A stretch of 36,646 nucleotides of DNA. It comes from VRUE01 sp035260485 (GTDB lineage Bacteria; Actinomycetota; Thermoleophilia; Solirubrobacterales; 70-9). The stretch spans positions 1-36,646 of the forward strand of contig DATFVC010000077.1 of NCBI GenBank assembly GCA_035260485.1, in the 5' to 3' direction. The translations under genes and the position numbers were made by a program. Below, one piece after another: positions 17,105-24,663 of this stretch. The notes beneath the pieces were generated by a model, which saw only the letters and a list, made by a program, of their open reading frames with translations, was not told the origin of the DNA and searched no databases. How positions within the stretch are numbered: position 1 is the stretch's first letter; every line of letters begins with the position of its first letter.

Positions 17105-17147
17105 ACAGCCTTCGCGCGCCCGGCGCGCCGAATAGCATTCCGCGCCG

Positions 17148-19319
17148 GTGACCCCCTCCTTTGGCTCCTACATCGTTGGCTGCCTGGCGACGATCGGCAT
17201 CGTTTCGGCGCTCGGCCTCGGCGGCTACTGGCTGCGACGTTGGATCGCGCCGGAGTTCTCTGGCGCCCTCGCCCGCCTCGGCGACGCGACGATCGCCGTC
17301 GCCCTGTTGCTCGTCGCGCTCGAGCTGCTCGGCACGCTCAGCATCTTGCGCCTCGGCTGGATCATCGTCGTCTGCATCGCCATCGGCCTCGGCGCCGCCT
17401 GGCTCGGCCGGCGGATGGCGCCGCGCGAGGGGCGCGAAATCGCCGCGCCACGAGTGCAGACAATCGCCTTCCTGCTCGCCTTGGGCGTCGCCTCCTTCAC
17501 CGTCGCCGAGTGGACCTTCCCCTCGCAGCTCAGCCTCGACTTCGGCATGTTCGGCGGTGACACGACCTGGTACCACATGCCGTTCGCGGCCCGGATCGCA
17601 CAGGAAGCGTCGACCGTGCACCTGCACTTCACCGACCCGCTGCGACTGGTGGCCTGGTTCTACCCCCAGAGCTCGGAGCTGATCCACGGCGCGGCGATCG
17701 TCGTCTTCAAGACCGACTGGCTCTCGCCACTGATCAACCTGTTTTGGCTAGCCATTGCGCTGCTTGCCGCCTGGTGCGTCGGCCGCCCCTACAAGGTCGG
17801 GCCGGCGACGCTGGTCGCGGGAGCGATCGTGCTCGATGCGGGGGTAATGATCGAAACGCAGCCGGGCGAGGGCCGCAACGACATCATGGGCCTCGCCTTC
17901 CTGATCGCCTTTGCCGCCTTCCTGATCAACGGCCACCAGCGGCGCGCCCCCGACAGCGGCGCTGTCCAGGACACGCCGGACCGCGACGCGCCGCTGCTCG
18001 ACAAAGGCCCCCTGGTCCTCGCCGGGATAGCCGCCGGGCTGGCGGCCTCGGTCAAGCTCACCTTCCTCGTCCCGGTCGTGGCGATCTGGCTCGGAGTCGT
18101 CGTCTTCAGCGGCAAGGGCCGACGCCTGACCACCGCCTGGGTTCTCGGACTCTCCACTTTCGTCGTCGGTGGCTATTGGTACGTGCGGGCGGCGATCAAG
18201 ACCGGCGGCAACCCGATCCCGTCGACCGGCTTCGGCCCACTCCACCTGCCAAGGCCCGACCAGATGCCGCTCGACCCCCGGCCCCGCTTCGCCGTCTCCC
18301 ACTACCTGACCGATCCGACCATCTACCGGCGCTGGTTCTTCCCGCGCCTCGACGACGCTTTCGGCCCGTTATGGCCGCTGATCCTGATTGTCGCCGTCGC
18401 TGCGGCTGTCTTCATCGCGGTGCGTTCGCGTAACCGGATCCTGCAGGTGATCGGCGCTGCGGCGCTGCTGACCGCGCTCGTCTACGTCTTCACGCCGTTG
18501 ACGGCGGCCGGGCAGGAGGGGTCGCCGACGGGCTTCTTCACCAATACCCGCTATCTCGTTCCCGGGTTGGTGCTGGCGATGACGCTGCTGCCGATCGCCC
18601 GCCCGCTGCGCGCCCCCGACTCGCGGGCCTGGCAGACGCTGCTCTTCTTGCTGGGGCTCTATGCGATCACGGTCTTGACCACGCCGCGCTGGTATCCCGG
18701 TTACATAGTCGGCACGCTCTTCCTGACCCTGGCGCTGGTTTGGGCGCCCGCGGCGCTGGGCTTGCTGCGGGGAAGGCGGCTGGTCAGCCGCACCTATGTT
18801 GCTATGGCTGCCGCCGGCGTGCTGCTGCTCGCCATCGTGCTCGGCCGCGCCCAAGAGGTCCAGTACTACAACCAGCACTACACCCGCACGACCCCGTTCC
18901 TGCAGGAAGGCGGGCCGCGCAAGGCCTACACGTTCGCCCAGCACCGCCACGGTGCGAGGATCGGCATCGCGGGCTCGGGGGAGATCTTCTTCGGTCAGTA
19001 CGGCTTCTTCGGCGCCAACCTCGACAACTATGTCCAGTACATCGGCGTGCCTGGCCCGGACGGCAGTTACCGGCTGGCGACGAGCTGCGCTCAGTTCCGC
19101 CGCCGGATCAACGCCGGAAACTACGACTTCCTGATCATCAGCCAGTACACCCAGGATTCCCCCGAGGCGGAATATTGGTACCCGATCTACGCCTGGCTGA
19201 AGAACGACCCGGCGCTGGAACTGGTGATCGAAGAGCCCGAAATCACCCCCGAGCCCGACTACGTCTTCAAGGTCAAAGGCAAGCTCGACCCCAAGTGCGC
19301 CGATGTCGGCCCAGGCTGA
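17148..19319 (+). CDS. Large multi-pass membrane protein, GT-C glycosyltransferase-like
   Basis: A 723-residue protein starting at GTG 17148, with around a dozen hydrophobic segments spread over residues 5-560 and a soluble C-terminal part of about 140 residues. After the early membrane helices there is an outer loop with GGDTTWYHMPFAARIAQ and WFYPQSSELIHG, like the Asp-containing first loop of GT-C polyprenyl-phosphate-sugar transferases. No exact family is recognised. It may transfer sugars from lipid carriers at the membrane. The C-terminal domain has GIAGSGEIFFGQYGFFGANLDN and YDFLIISQYTQDSPEAEYW, a pattern seen in such glycosyltransferases. It is a stand-alone gene converging on the hydrolase gene. 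Confidence 0.8.
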   Translation: MTPSFGSYIVGCLATIGIVSALGLGGYWLRRWIAPEFSGALARLGDATIAVALLLVALELLGTLSILRLGWIIVVCIAIGLGAAWLGRRMAPREGREIAAPRVQTIAFLLALGVASFTVAEWTFPSQLSLDFGMFGGDTTWYHMPFAARIAQEASTVHLHFTDPLRLVAWFYPQSSELIHGAAIVVFKTDWLSPLINLFWLAIALLAAWCVGRPYKVGPATLVAGAIVLDAGVMIETQPGEGRNDIMGLAFLIAFAAFLINGHQRRAPDSGAVQDTPDRDAPLLDKGPLVLAGIAAGLAASVKLTFLVPVVAIWLGVVVFSGKGRRLTTAWVLGLSTFVVGGYWYVRAAIKTGGNPIPSTGFGPLHLPRPDQMPLDPRPRFAVSHYLTDPTIYRRWFFPRLDDAFGPLWPLILIVAVAAAVFIAVRSRNRILQVIGAAALLTALVYVFTPLTAAGQEGSPTGFFTNTRYLVPGLVLAMTLLPIARPLRAPDSRAWQTLLFLLGLYAITVLTTPRWYPGYIVGTLFLTLALVWAPAALGLLRGRRLVSRTYVAMAAAGVLLLAIVLGRAQEVQYYNQHYTRTTPFLQEGGPRKAYTFAQHRHGARIGIAGSGEIFFGQYGFFGANLDNYVQYIGVPGPDGSYRLATSCAQFRRRINAGNYDFLIISQYTQDSPEAEYWYPIYAWLKNDPALELVIEEPEITPEPDYVFKVKGKLDPKCADVGPG

Positions 19320-19329
19320 CCGCCGGGCT

Positions 19330-19377
19330 ACGTGCCGTCACTTAGGCACCCATATGGACCGCTAACTCACGGCACGT
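19330..19377. terminator. Possible bidirectional terminator between convergent genes
   Basis: ACGTGCCGT (19330-19338) is the exact complement of 19369-19377. The left arm is 10 bp beyond the stop of the membrane protein and the right arm lies in the last codons of the hydrolase on the other strand. The 30-nt loop is long and there is no T-run, so termination is only suggested by position. Confidence 0.35.
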
Positions 19378-20183
19378 CTACTTAGATTGGGCGCCAGGGC
19401 GTGCTCGCGGACCAGCTCCGCGGAGCGCTGCGGCTGCTCCCACCAGAACATGTGGCCGACGTCCTCCAGCAGCTGCGGTTCGACCGAGAGCAGGGAGGCG
19501 ATCTGGCGCCCGTTGCCGACACCGAGGAGCCTGTCCGCGGTGCCGTGAATGACCTGAGTGGGAACCTCGACCCCGGCGAGCCGGGCGCTGGTGTCGTGGG
19601 CGCCGCAGGCTCGCATCTGCTGCAGGATCACTTCCCTGGGGGCCGGTAGGGCGGTCGCCATCTCGCAGAACTCAGCGAAGCGAGATTCGTCCTCACGGAA
19701 GGAGGGGGAGATGTTGATCTCCCACATTGCTCGGAAGACCTGCTCACGCTCCCCGGACGCCATCGCCGCGGCAAGCATCTTCAGATCCTCGGGCGCCATC
19801 AGGGTACCCTCCGGCCCGCCGCAATAGGTGGCCCCCAGGGTCAGGGTCCGGACTCGTTCCGGGTGGGCCAGCGCGAGCTCCTGCGCGACCATCCCGCCCA
19901 TCGAGATGCCGACGACGTGGGCGCGCTCGATCTCGAGCCCGTCGAGCAGGCCGATCGTGTCGGCGGCAAGGTCGGCGATCGTGAACGGCAGCTCCGCTCG
20001 CCCCGAAAGCCCCATCCCGCGGTTGTCGAAGACGACGCAGTTGAAGCTCTCCTCGAGCGGTGAGAGGAACGGCCGGCCCCAGGTCATGTGGGTCGCGCTC
20101 ATCCCCTGGATCAGCAGCATCGGCTCGCCCGCTCCAGCGCGCAGGTAATGAAGCTCGGCGCCTCCCACATCAATGCTTGGCAT
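19362..20183 (-). CDS. Alpha/beta fold hydrolase
   Basis: A 273-residue protein. The nucleophile elbow is G-I-S-M-G-G with Ser94; the oxyanion HG-type region is LLIQGMSATHMTW; the acid and base are expected in VIHGTADRLLGVGN (Asp) and DVGHMFWWEQP (His). The layout FDNRGMGLSGRAELPFTIADLAADTIGLLDGL is that of 3-oxoadipate enol-lactonase-like and haloperoxidase-like hydrolases. The substrate cannot be predicted. The last residues are encoded by one arm of the 19330-19377 repeat. Confidence 0.92.
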   Translation of the reverse strand: MPSIDVGGAELHYLRAGAGEPMLLIQGMSATHMTWGRPFLSPLEESFNCVVFDNRGMGLSGRAELPFTIADLAADTIGLLDGLEIERAHVVGISMGGMVAQELALAHPERVRTLTLGATYCGGPEGTLMAPEDLKMLAAAMASGEREQVFRAMWEINISPSFREDESRFAEFCEMATALPAPREVILQQMRACGAHDTSARLAGVEVPTQVIHGTADRLLGVGNGRQIASLLSVEPQLLEDVGHMFWWEQPQRSAELVREHALAPNLSRRAVS

Positions 20184-20219
20184 CGACGGCGATCCTACGG
20201 GAGATGTCAGGATGCGCGC

Positions 20220-20463
20220 GTGATTCGTGAGCTTCTCTCGCCGGAGACGTGGACGACCTCTCGACGCTGCCGCGGGCCCGGCGGCGCGGGCATGGGCGGC
20301 AGCTGCTTGACTGGCTGGTCGCCGAGGCCGGGCGGCTCGGCTGCGAGCAGGTTCATCTCGACACTCCGGCGTCGGCTTTGACCGAGCCGATGCCCACCGC
20401 CTTTACCTGAACGCAGGCCTTCTCATCGCCGCACACCACTTCGCGCGCTTCGTAGAGCCGTAA
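20220..20463 (+). pseudogene. GNAT acetyltransferase remnant
   Basis: Three pieces of a GNAT protein lie in order but in different frames. A start-like piece V-I-R-E-L-L-S-P-E-T (GTG 20220) is joined, apparently by a large deletion, to V-D-D-L-S-T-L-P-R-A-R-R-R-G-H-G-R (from 20249), which includes the acetyl-CoA loop RxxGHG and the following helix QLLDWLVAEAGRLGCEQVHLD. A two-base shift near 20363 then leads to GFDRADAHRLYLNAGL and the end RFVEP, TAA at 20461. In intact homologues about 60 more residues separate the first two pieces. The gene is dead. It ends just upstream of tRNA-Arg. Confidence 0.8.
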
Positions 20464-20476
20464 TCTAGGTGCCCCT

Positions 20477-20549
20477 GCCCCCGTAGCTCAGTGGACAGAG
20501 CGACGGCCTTCTAAGCCGTGGGTCGCTGGTTCGAATCCAGCCGGGGGTA
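20477..20549 (+). tRNA. tRNA-Arg (anticodon TCT)
   Basis: The acceptor GCCCCCG pairs with CGGGGGT (20542-20548, one G-T pair), the discriminator is A, the anticodon stem ACGGC/GCCGT encloses CTTCTAA with anticodon TCT, and the T arm is GCTGG-TTCGAAT-CCAGC. CCA is not encoded. The sequence TAATCT at 20461-20466 could serve as its -10 box. Confidence 0.95.
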
Positions 20550-20617
20550 TTGCGTCTTGCCGCCGGGCGCTGACTATCGCCAAGGCGCGGCAGCAGCGGC
20601 TTGAGGGCGACCTGCTC

Positions 20618-21040
20618 TCAGGCCGGCGTGATTACGACGACCGGGATCGGGCGGGAGGTTTCGCTCTGGTAAGCCGTGTAGCGATCGCCGTTGTTCTCGT
20701 TGACGATCTTCCAGAGCCGCGCGTAGTCTGGGTCCGAGGGCTCGACCACCCTGGAGTTGGCCTTCTGCCGCTCGCGCCCGACCTGGATCTCCACCTCCGG
20801 CTTCGCCTTGAGGTTGAGCAGCCAGGCCGGAGGCTGGTCGGAGCCGCCCTTGGAGGCGACGACGAGATAGTCGGCGCCGTCGCGAGCGTAAACGAGGCCA
20901 TTCGTCCGAATCACGCCGGAGCGGCGGCCAGTGGTTCTCAGCAGCAGGGTCGGCACGCCGAGCAGGCGATGCCCGATCCGCCCATCGGTTGCCTTGTAGA
21001 GCTTCTCGTGGACTCGAAGGACGTTGCTAAAGAGACTCAC
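20618..21040 (-). CDS. Deazaflavin (F420)-dependent nitroreductase family protein
   Basis: A 140-residue protein of the Ddn/DUF385 split-beta-barrel family, with the diagnostic LLLRTTGRRSGVIRTNGLVY, then DYLVVASKGGSDQPPAWLLNL and PEVEIQVGRERQKANSRVV. Members bind coenzyme F420 and reduce quinones or other acceptors; they are typical of actinobacteria that make F420. The start ATG at 21040 gives the usual N-terminal helix. No F420 biosynthesis gene is in the window. Confidence 0.92.
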   Translation of the reverse strand: MSLFSNVLRVHEKLYKATDGRIGHRLLGVPTLLLRTTGRRSGVIRTNGLVYARDGADYLVVASKGGSDQPPAWLLNLKAKPEVEIQVGRERQKANSRVVEPSDPDYARLWKIVNENNGDRYTAYQSETSRPIPVVVITPA

Positions 21041-21162
21041 GGCCGGAGAAGCCTAGCTCAACAGCATGCAGGCCGGTCGACCCATGGGTCGACCTGATCT
21101 TCTACCGGCAGCTGCCGACCTCAGACGTTTCCGGGCATCGGGGGCTGGGTAGGTAGGCGGCT

Positions 21163-21306
21163 ATGACCCCAAGTTCAATAGTCGTGATTCTCATTGGGAT
21201 TGTGCTCGCCCTGCTCGTCAACTACATCCTCGGGATCGTTGTGATCCTGATCGGGTTGGCGATGCTGTTGATGCCCATGCTGGGTGGCAGCAGAAGGCGC
21301 GTCTAG
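21163..21306 (+). CDS. Very small membrane protein (47 residues)
   Basis: ATG 21163 to TAG 21306 encodes two hydrophobic segments (IVVILIGIVLALLV and ILGIVVILIGLAMLLMPML) joined by a short N-Y turn, ending in a basic G-S-R-R-R-V. This is the shape of small actinobacterial two-helix membrane proteins of unknown function. A GGTAGGCGG stretch upstream could serve as RBS. It ends 26 bp before the next gene, so the two may be co-transcribed. Confidence 0.6.
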   Translation: MTPSSIVVILIGIVLALLVNYILGIVVILIGLAMLLMPMLGGSRRRV

Positions 21307-21332
21307 CCCGGCTTCAGACACAATCGAAGCCG

Positions 21333-21938
21333 ATGGCTCCGTGGAAGCTGCCGGTGATCGTCGCCGCAATCGCGGTGCCGATCGTCGGGGCTTTCGCGCT
21401 GGGCGGAGGCGGCGCCGGCGTCGCGGTCGGAGCTTTGGCCGCGGTGGCGCTCGTCGTCGTCGCGGCGCGCCAGCGCCCGCGCGGACCGATCGGCTCAGCG
21501 TCCGTTGGGGATGGCCCGCGCCAAGTGCTGCTCGTCGTCACCTGCGCGGTGGAGGAGCCGGCCTCCGTGCGTCAGATCGCCGCTGCGGCTGGGCTTGAGG
21601 GCGACCGAGACGATGCCGGCGTGCTCGTGCTCTCGCCGGCGAAGCTCGGCTTCCTGGATCGCTGGGCCTCCGACGTCGAGGGCGCGCGCCATGAGGCGCA
21701 GCAGAACCTCGTCGCCACCGTGGCAGCACTCGCCAAGGCCGGCATCGTCGCCGAGGCACGGGTAGGCGATGAGGACGTGGTGCAAGCGGTTGAGGATCAG
21801 CTCCAGAGCTTCACGGCGAGCGAGGTGGTGCTGGTCAGCGGCGAGGGCGAAGGCGAGGTCGACAACTCGGCCGCAGCGGCGGAATTGGAATCGCGGCTTC
21901 GGGCCGAATTCCGCCATGTCGTGCTCAGCGGTGGCTGA
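21333..21938 (+). CDS. Membrane-anchored protein with a soluble stress-protein-like domain
   Basis: A 201-residue protein. Residues 5-47 hold two membrane segments rich in Ala, Val and Gly; the rest (from about residue 60) is a soluble alpha/beta domain: R-Q-V-L-L-V-V-T-C, a segment ending VLVLSPAKLG, a helical stretch, and VVLVSGEGEGEV. The strand-helix order is reminiscent of a universal-stress-protein fold, but the ATP motif is not convincing. Function unknown. It converges on the secreted-protein gene, with 3 bp between stops. Confidence 0.65.
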   Translation: MAPWKLPVIVAAIAVPIVGAFALGGGGAGVAVGALAAVALVVVAARQRPRGPIGSASVGDGPRQVLLVVTCAVEEPASVRQIAAAAGLEGDRDDAGVLVLSPAKLGFLDRWASDVEGARHEAQQNLVATVAALAKAGIVAEARVGDEDVVQAVEDQLQSFTASEVVLVSGEGEGEVDNSAAAAELESRLRAEFRHVVLSGG

Positions 21939-21941
21939 GCC

Positions 21942-22925
21942 TCAGCAAGCGTGGGGGCGGGCGACGCTGCGCACGACCTGGAAGGCGCTGCCGGGAATCC
22001 GCTTCAGCTGGTTCAGGTCTTCGTCGTTCCAGCGCCGGTCGCTGCTGCCGCTGAAGTACCAATTGGAGCCGTTGTCGGCGACGATCATGCCGAAGCGCTT
22101 CAGCGCTTCGGCGATCGTCTTCGCGCCGCCGCTGAAGCCTCCTAGACCGTAGCCGGGCTTCAGCCTCAGCCGCGTTCCCATCGCCGGCGCGTTCGGGTCG
22201 CCGGTGTCGCCGGCGCAGTGCGAGGCAGGGTGGATCCAGGCATCGCGCGTGCTGTCGAAGGTGACCCGGATCGCGTGGTCGAGCCGGCCGGCCGCGACTT
22301 CGTCGTAGCGGACCAGGCCGGGAAAGATAGGCAGCCCGGCGGCATCGGCCGAGGTCCACGAGTCGGGTCGCAGCCCGGTCGAGCGCAGGTCCCAGCTGGC
22401 GCCGGAGTCGGCATTCCAGTGGGGTCGGCCGCTGCGCTGGAAGAAGCCGCGGTAGAGCTCGTAGAGCGTGCAGCTGGAGCGGTCGACGGCAATTACGTGC
22501 CGGTCACCGTCGCTATGCGTGCCGCCCTCGACCGGGGCGCCGCCCGGGATCGGGAACGGACCCGGGTCGCTCTCGTCGCCGTAGGCCGTGTAGTGGATCG
22601 GCAACTTCGGCTGCCCGACGCCGACCACGGCGTAGGGGAAGCCGTAGGCGCGCGGCGAGCCGAAGTCGGGATGGAGGTGGTCGCCGCCATGGGCGTTGAT
22701 GTAGGCGATGGTCGCGGCGGAGTTGGGGGCGACGGGCGCCTTTGAGATGTCCTGGTTCCAAGCGGCCTCGTTGGCCAGCGAGGGTGCGCTGGGGGAGAGC
22801 GAGGGTGGCGGGTCGGGAAAGACCTGACAGCTTCCGAGGTCGGGGTAGGGGCCGACCGCGTGAGCCGAAGCGGGCCAGGCGATGAGCGCTACGAAGGCAA
22901 AAGCGACGAGGGCGGCTCGCCTCAT
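21942..22925 (-). CDS. Secreted protein of unknown function
   Basis: About 327 residues. MRRAALVAFAFVALIAWPASAHA is a good Sec signal peptide (basic start, hydrophobic core, A-x-A site). The mature part is rich in Trp, Tyr, Asp and Pro: HGGDHLHPDFGSP, GDRHVIAVDRSSCTLYELYRG, AIRVTFDSTRDAWIHPASHC and FGMIVADNGSNWYFSGSSD. The repeated His and acidic residues could make a metal or sugar site, but I do not recognise the family. The frame is open upstream to 23222, where it only shadows the next gene. Its ATG overlaps the stop of the pentad-repeat gene (ATGA), which fixes the start and suggests coupled translation. Confidence 0.8.
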   Translation of the reverse strand: MRRAALVAFAFVALIAWPASAHAVGPYPDLGSCQVFPDPPPSLSPSAPSLANEAAWNQDISKAPVAPNSAATIAYINAHGGDHLHPDFGSPRAYGFPYAVVGVGQPKLPIHYTAYGDESDPGPFPIPGGAPVEGGTHSDGDRHVIAVDRSSCTLYELYRGFFQRSGRPHWNADSGASWDLRSTGLRPDSWTSADAAGLPIFPGLVRYDEVAAGRLDHAIRVTFDSTRDAWIHPASHCAGDTGDPNAPAMGTRLRLKPGYGLGGFSGGAKTIAEALKRFGMIVADNGSNWYFSGSSDRRWNDEDLNQLKRIPGSAFQVVRSVARPHAC

Positions 22926-23170
22926 GTGGGAGGCGTGCCCTCGTGTACCTGCAGCTTCCCGACCTCGAGCTCGCCGATCTTCAACCTGCCGATCGCCGCG
23001 CGACCGATCGCGAGGCGCCCGACGCTGAGTCGCCCGATCGCAAATCCGCCCACCGCCGCCGCTCCGACGGCCAGCGCGCCGATCGCGACGGCACCCCGCG
23101 CCTGAGCGCCGGTTGTCATTTTCGGGTGAGTCTTCGGCCGGAAGAAAGCGATCCCGCGTCGCTGAGCCAT
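22922..23170 (-). CDS. Small protein made of five-residue A-I-G-R-L repeats
   Basis: An 82-residue protein. After a basic N-terminus (MAQRRGIAFFRPKTHPKMTTG), residues from about 27 to 74 are nine pentads of the form x-[IV]-G-x-[LAF]: AIGAL, AVGAA, AVGGF, AIGRL, SVGRL, AIGRA, AIGRL, KIGEL, EVGKL. Such a strict five-residue period with a hydrophobic residue and a Gly suggests a small beta-solenoid like that of pentapeptide-repeat proteins, but with Gly where the classic family has Leu or Phe. It overlaps the secreted protein by 4 bp, so it is the first gene of a two-gene operon. Confidence 0.75.
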   Translation of the reverse strand: MAQRRGIAFFRPKTHPKMTTGAQARGAVAIGALAVGAAAVGGFAIGRLSVGRLAIGRAAIGRLKIGELEVGKLQVHEGTPPT

Positions 23171-23285
23171 CGCGCAACGGTAGCGCGGTTAGCCTGCGCG
23201 AGATGAGCGCCGGCCTGGTCACCGGCTACCGGCCCCTTAGCCGCCCGCCGAAACCTCGAGCAGGCACGCTAGATTGAAGCCACGC

Positions 23286-23359
23286 GGTGGACGTAGCTCA
23301 GCTGGTAGAGCTCCTGGTTGTGGTCCAGGCGGTCGCCGGTTCGAATCCGGTCGTCCACC
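23286..23359 (+). tRNA. tRNA-His (anticodon GTG)
   Basis: Includes the extra G(-1) at 23286 opposite discriminator C 23359. The acceptor GTGGACG pairs with CGTCCAC (23352-23358); the anticodon stem CCTGG/CCAGG encloses TTGTGGT with anticodon GTG; the T arm is GCCGG-TTCGAAT-CCGGT with a closing G-T pair. Its 3' half is the attachment site of the decayed island that follows. Confidence 0.95.
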
Positions 23360-23360
23360 C
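23318..23360 (+). repeat. Left attachment-site copy (3' half of tRNA-His)
   Basis: The anticodon loop to the 3' end of tRNA-His. It is repeated at 26777-26818: 33 identical bases, one missing T in the distal copy, then nine identical bases. Integrases of tyrosine type commonly use such tRNA 3' segments as attachment sites. Confidence 0.8.
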
Positions 23361-23430
23361 CTCGTAGAATCTGCATTGCAGAGCCGTTTGCGGGGACTCT
23401 CGATCAAGCTGATCGAGGAGGTACACCGCT

Positions 23431-23458
23431 CCATTTCAGCCACTAGTGGCTGAAATGG
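23431..23458. repeat. 28-bp perfect palindrome
   Basis: CCATTTCAGCCACT (23431-23444) is followed at once by its exact reverse complement to 23458, with no spacer. It lies 70 bp after tRNA-His, at the left end of the island. It may be a terminator-like stem, a recombinase or regulator site, or a replication-related palindrome. Confidence 0.85.
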
Positions 23459-23625
23459 CCCAGATAGCGGCGGATTGCAGGGGATGGTCACCGATTTCCT
23501 TCGATTTAGGCGCTGAGCCCGCTAGCTTCGCTGCGGCAAATAAAAGTGCCCCGGCGGTGCGCAAACATCCCGGGGAGCCCGGCATGGCTAGGTGTAGTTC
23601 CTAAGCACGTTGTTCATCCGGACCG

Positions 23626-23760
23626 GTCGGGAGGGCGATGAAGGTCATGGACTCTTGGATCGCTGCGACCGCGATGGCCAACGGCGCCGCGGTCTGCACG
23701 CAAGATGCGGACTTCGATGCAGCCGCTGAGGCGGATCTGATCGAGGTTGTGCGAGTGTAG
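23626..23760 (+). pseudogene. VapC-like PIN-domain toxin, C-terminal fragment
   Basis: About 44 residues: G-R-A-M-K-V-M-D-S-W-I-A-A-T-A-M-A-N-G then VCTQDADFDAAAEADLIEVVRV and a TAG stop. This is the last third of a PIN-domain ribonuclease of the VapC type: the D-x-x-I-A-A-T-A-x-A-N-G helix and T-x-D-x-D-F hold the C-terminal acidic metal ligands. The first two thirds, including the N-terminal Asp, are absent, and no VapB antitoxin is seen nearby. The fragment cannot be a functional toxin. Confidence 0.75.
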
Positions 23761-23777
23761 GTCTCCAGCGAGTGGGT

Positions 23778-23807
23778 TTCAGGCACTCGTTGTCAGGAGT
23801 GCCTGAA
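23778..23807. repeat. 11-bp hairpin in the island, left copy
   Basis: TTCAGGCACTC (23778-23788) pairs perfectly with GAGTGCCTGAA (23797-23807) over an 8-nt loop. A diverged relative, again followed by AATCG, lies near the right end of the island (26626-26657). The pair may flank the element or be a terminator family. Confidence 0.6.
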
Positions 23808-23936
23808 TCGATCGATATCCACGGCTATCTGACCCCAATTTATCTTTGGAGAAGCGGCACAAACGCCCTGCAAATCAGACCTTTCGGGTAAGCGTTCGGC
23901 CGGCCAGGGGGACATAGGCGCCTCCCGGCGAACCTC

Positions 23937-24139
23937 TTGGTGTGGAGCGCGCCGAGGCCGAAGCCGGTCTACGACGCCGGCCGTGAGGCTTGCGTCGAGT
24001 TCCTGGTCGAGCTGACGGCGCGCTATGAGCGCCAGGTCACCCGCTTGGAGGTGCGGATCGAGCGCCTCGAGGAGAAGCTGCGCGAGAGCTCTCAGAACTC
24101 CTCGTGGCCACCATCCTCCGACCCGCCCGCCAAGCCTCC
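23937..24139 (+). pseudogene. IS66-type transposase, N-terminal fragment
   Basis: About 67 residues with the N-terminal coiled coil of IS66-type transposases (R-Y-E-R-Q-V-T-R-L-E-V-R-I-E-R-L-E-E-K-L), then the diagnostic E-S-S-Q-N-S-S-W-P-P-S-S-D-P-P. The usual motif is NSSKPPSSD; Lys is replaced by Trp here. The similarity ends soon after, where a different gene's remains begin. The zinc-ribbon and DDE catalytic parts are missing. No terminal inverted repeat was identified. Confidence 0.8.
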
Positions 24140-24420
24140 CGGACCTGCACGGCCTGGTCGACGTCGAGGCCGCAGCACGGATCGACTCAGTAAAGGGCGG
24201 CATCAGGGCGAGCTTCGAAAACCCACCGACGCCCCGCTCAGCAAGGTGATCTTGCACATGCAGGGAGCCAAGAAGGGCCTGATCGTCAACAGCCGCAACC
24301 TCTGCGCGGCCTCCTCCAACGCCAACGTCGAGCTCGATGCCCACAACGGCGGCAGCTCGGCCTGCGCCCGGTGGTGCAGGCGCGGGGCTGCGGCGGGCAG
24401 GGGCGGCACGGAGACACGGC
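24140..24420 (+). pseudogene. Degenerate 3' part of a secreted-protein gene
   Basis: Two frames carry pieces that read on from each other: D-L-H-G-L-V-D-V-E-A-A-A-R-I-D-S-V-K-G-G then I-R-A-S-F-E-N, shifting one base near 24222 to T-D-A-P-L-S-K-V-I-L-H-M-Q-G-A-K-K-G-L and NSRNLCAASSNANVELDAHNG; a further shift gives PVVQARGCGG. From memory this resembles the C-terminal part of large exported proteins common in Solirubrobacterales (NLC, QNG and GC motifs). It is fused to the transposase fragment and has at least two frameshifts. Confidence 0.6.
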
Positions 24421-24663
24421 CGGCGCTAGGGCCGCTTCCCGCGCGCCTTCGGCAGTGAGCGGATCGGCACGCGCGCCAAGCGCTCATACGGCGATTGCAG
24501 GTAGATCTCGGTCGGTCGGTCCCAACTTCTCAGCATCTTGTCATCAATGGTACGAATTACTTGACCATGCAGCGCCAAGCGGCTACTCCTAGACCTGTCT
24601 CGTTTGGAGGAGACCGGCGTCGCCAGGCTGGCGATGCCGCAACCTGGATGAAAGGAAGAGGAG

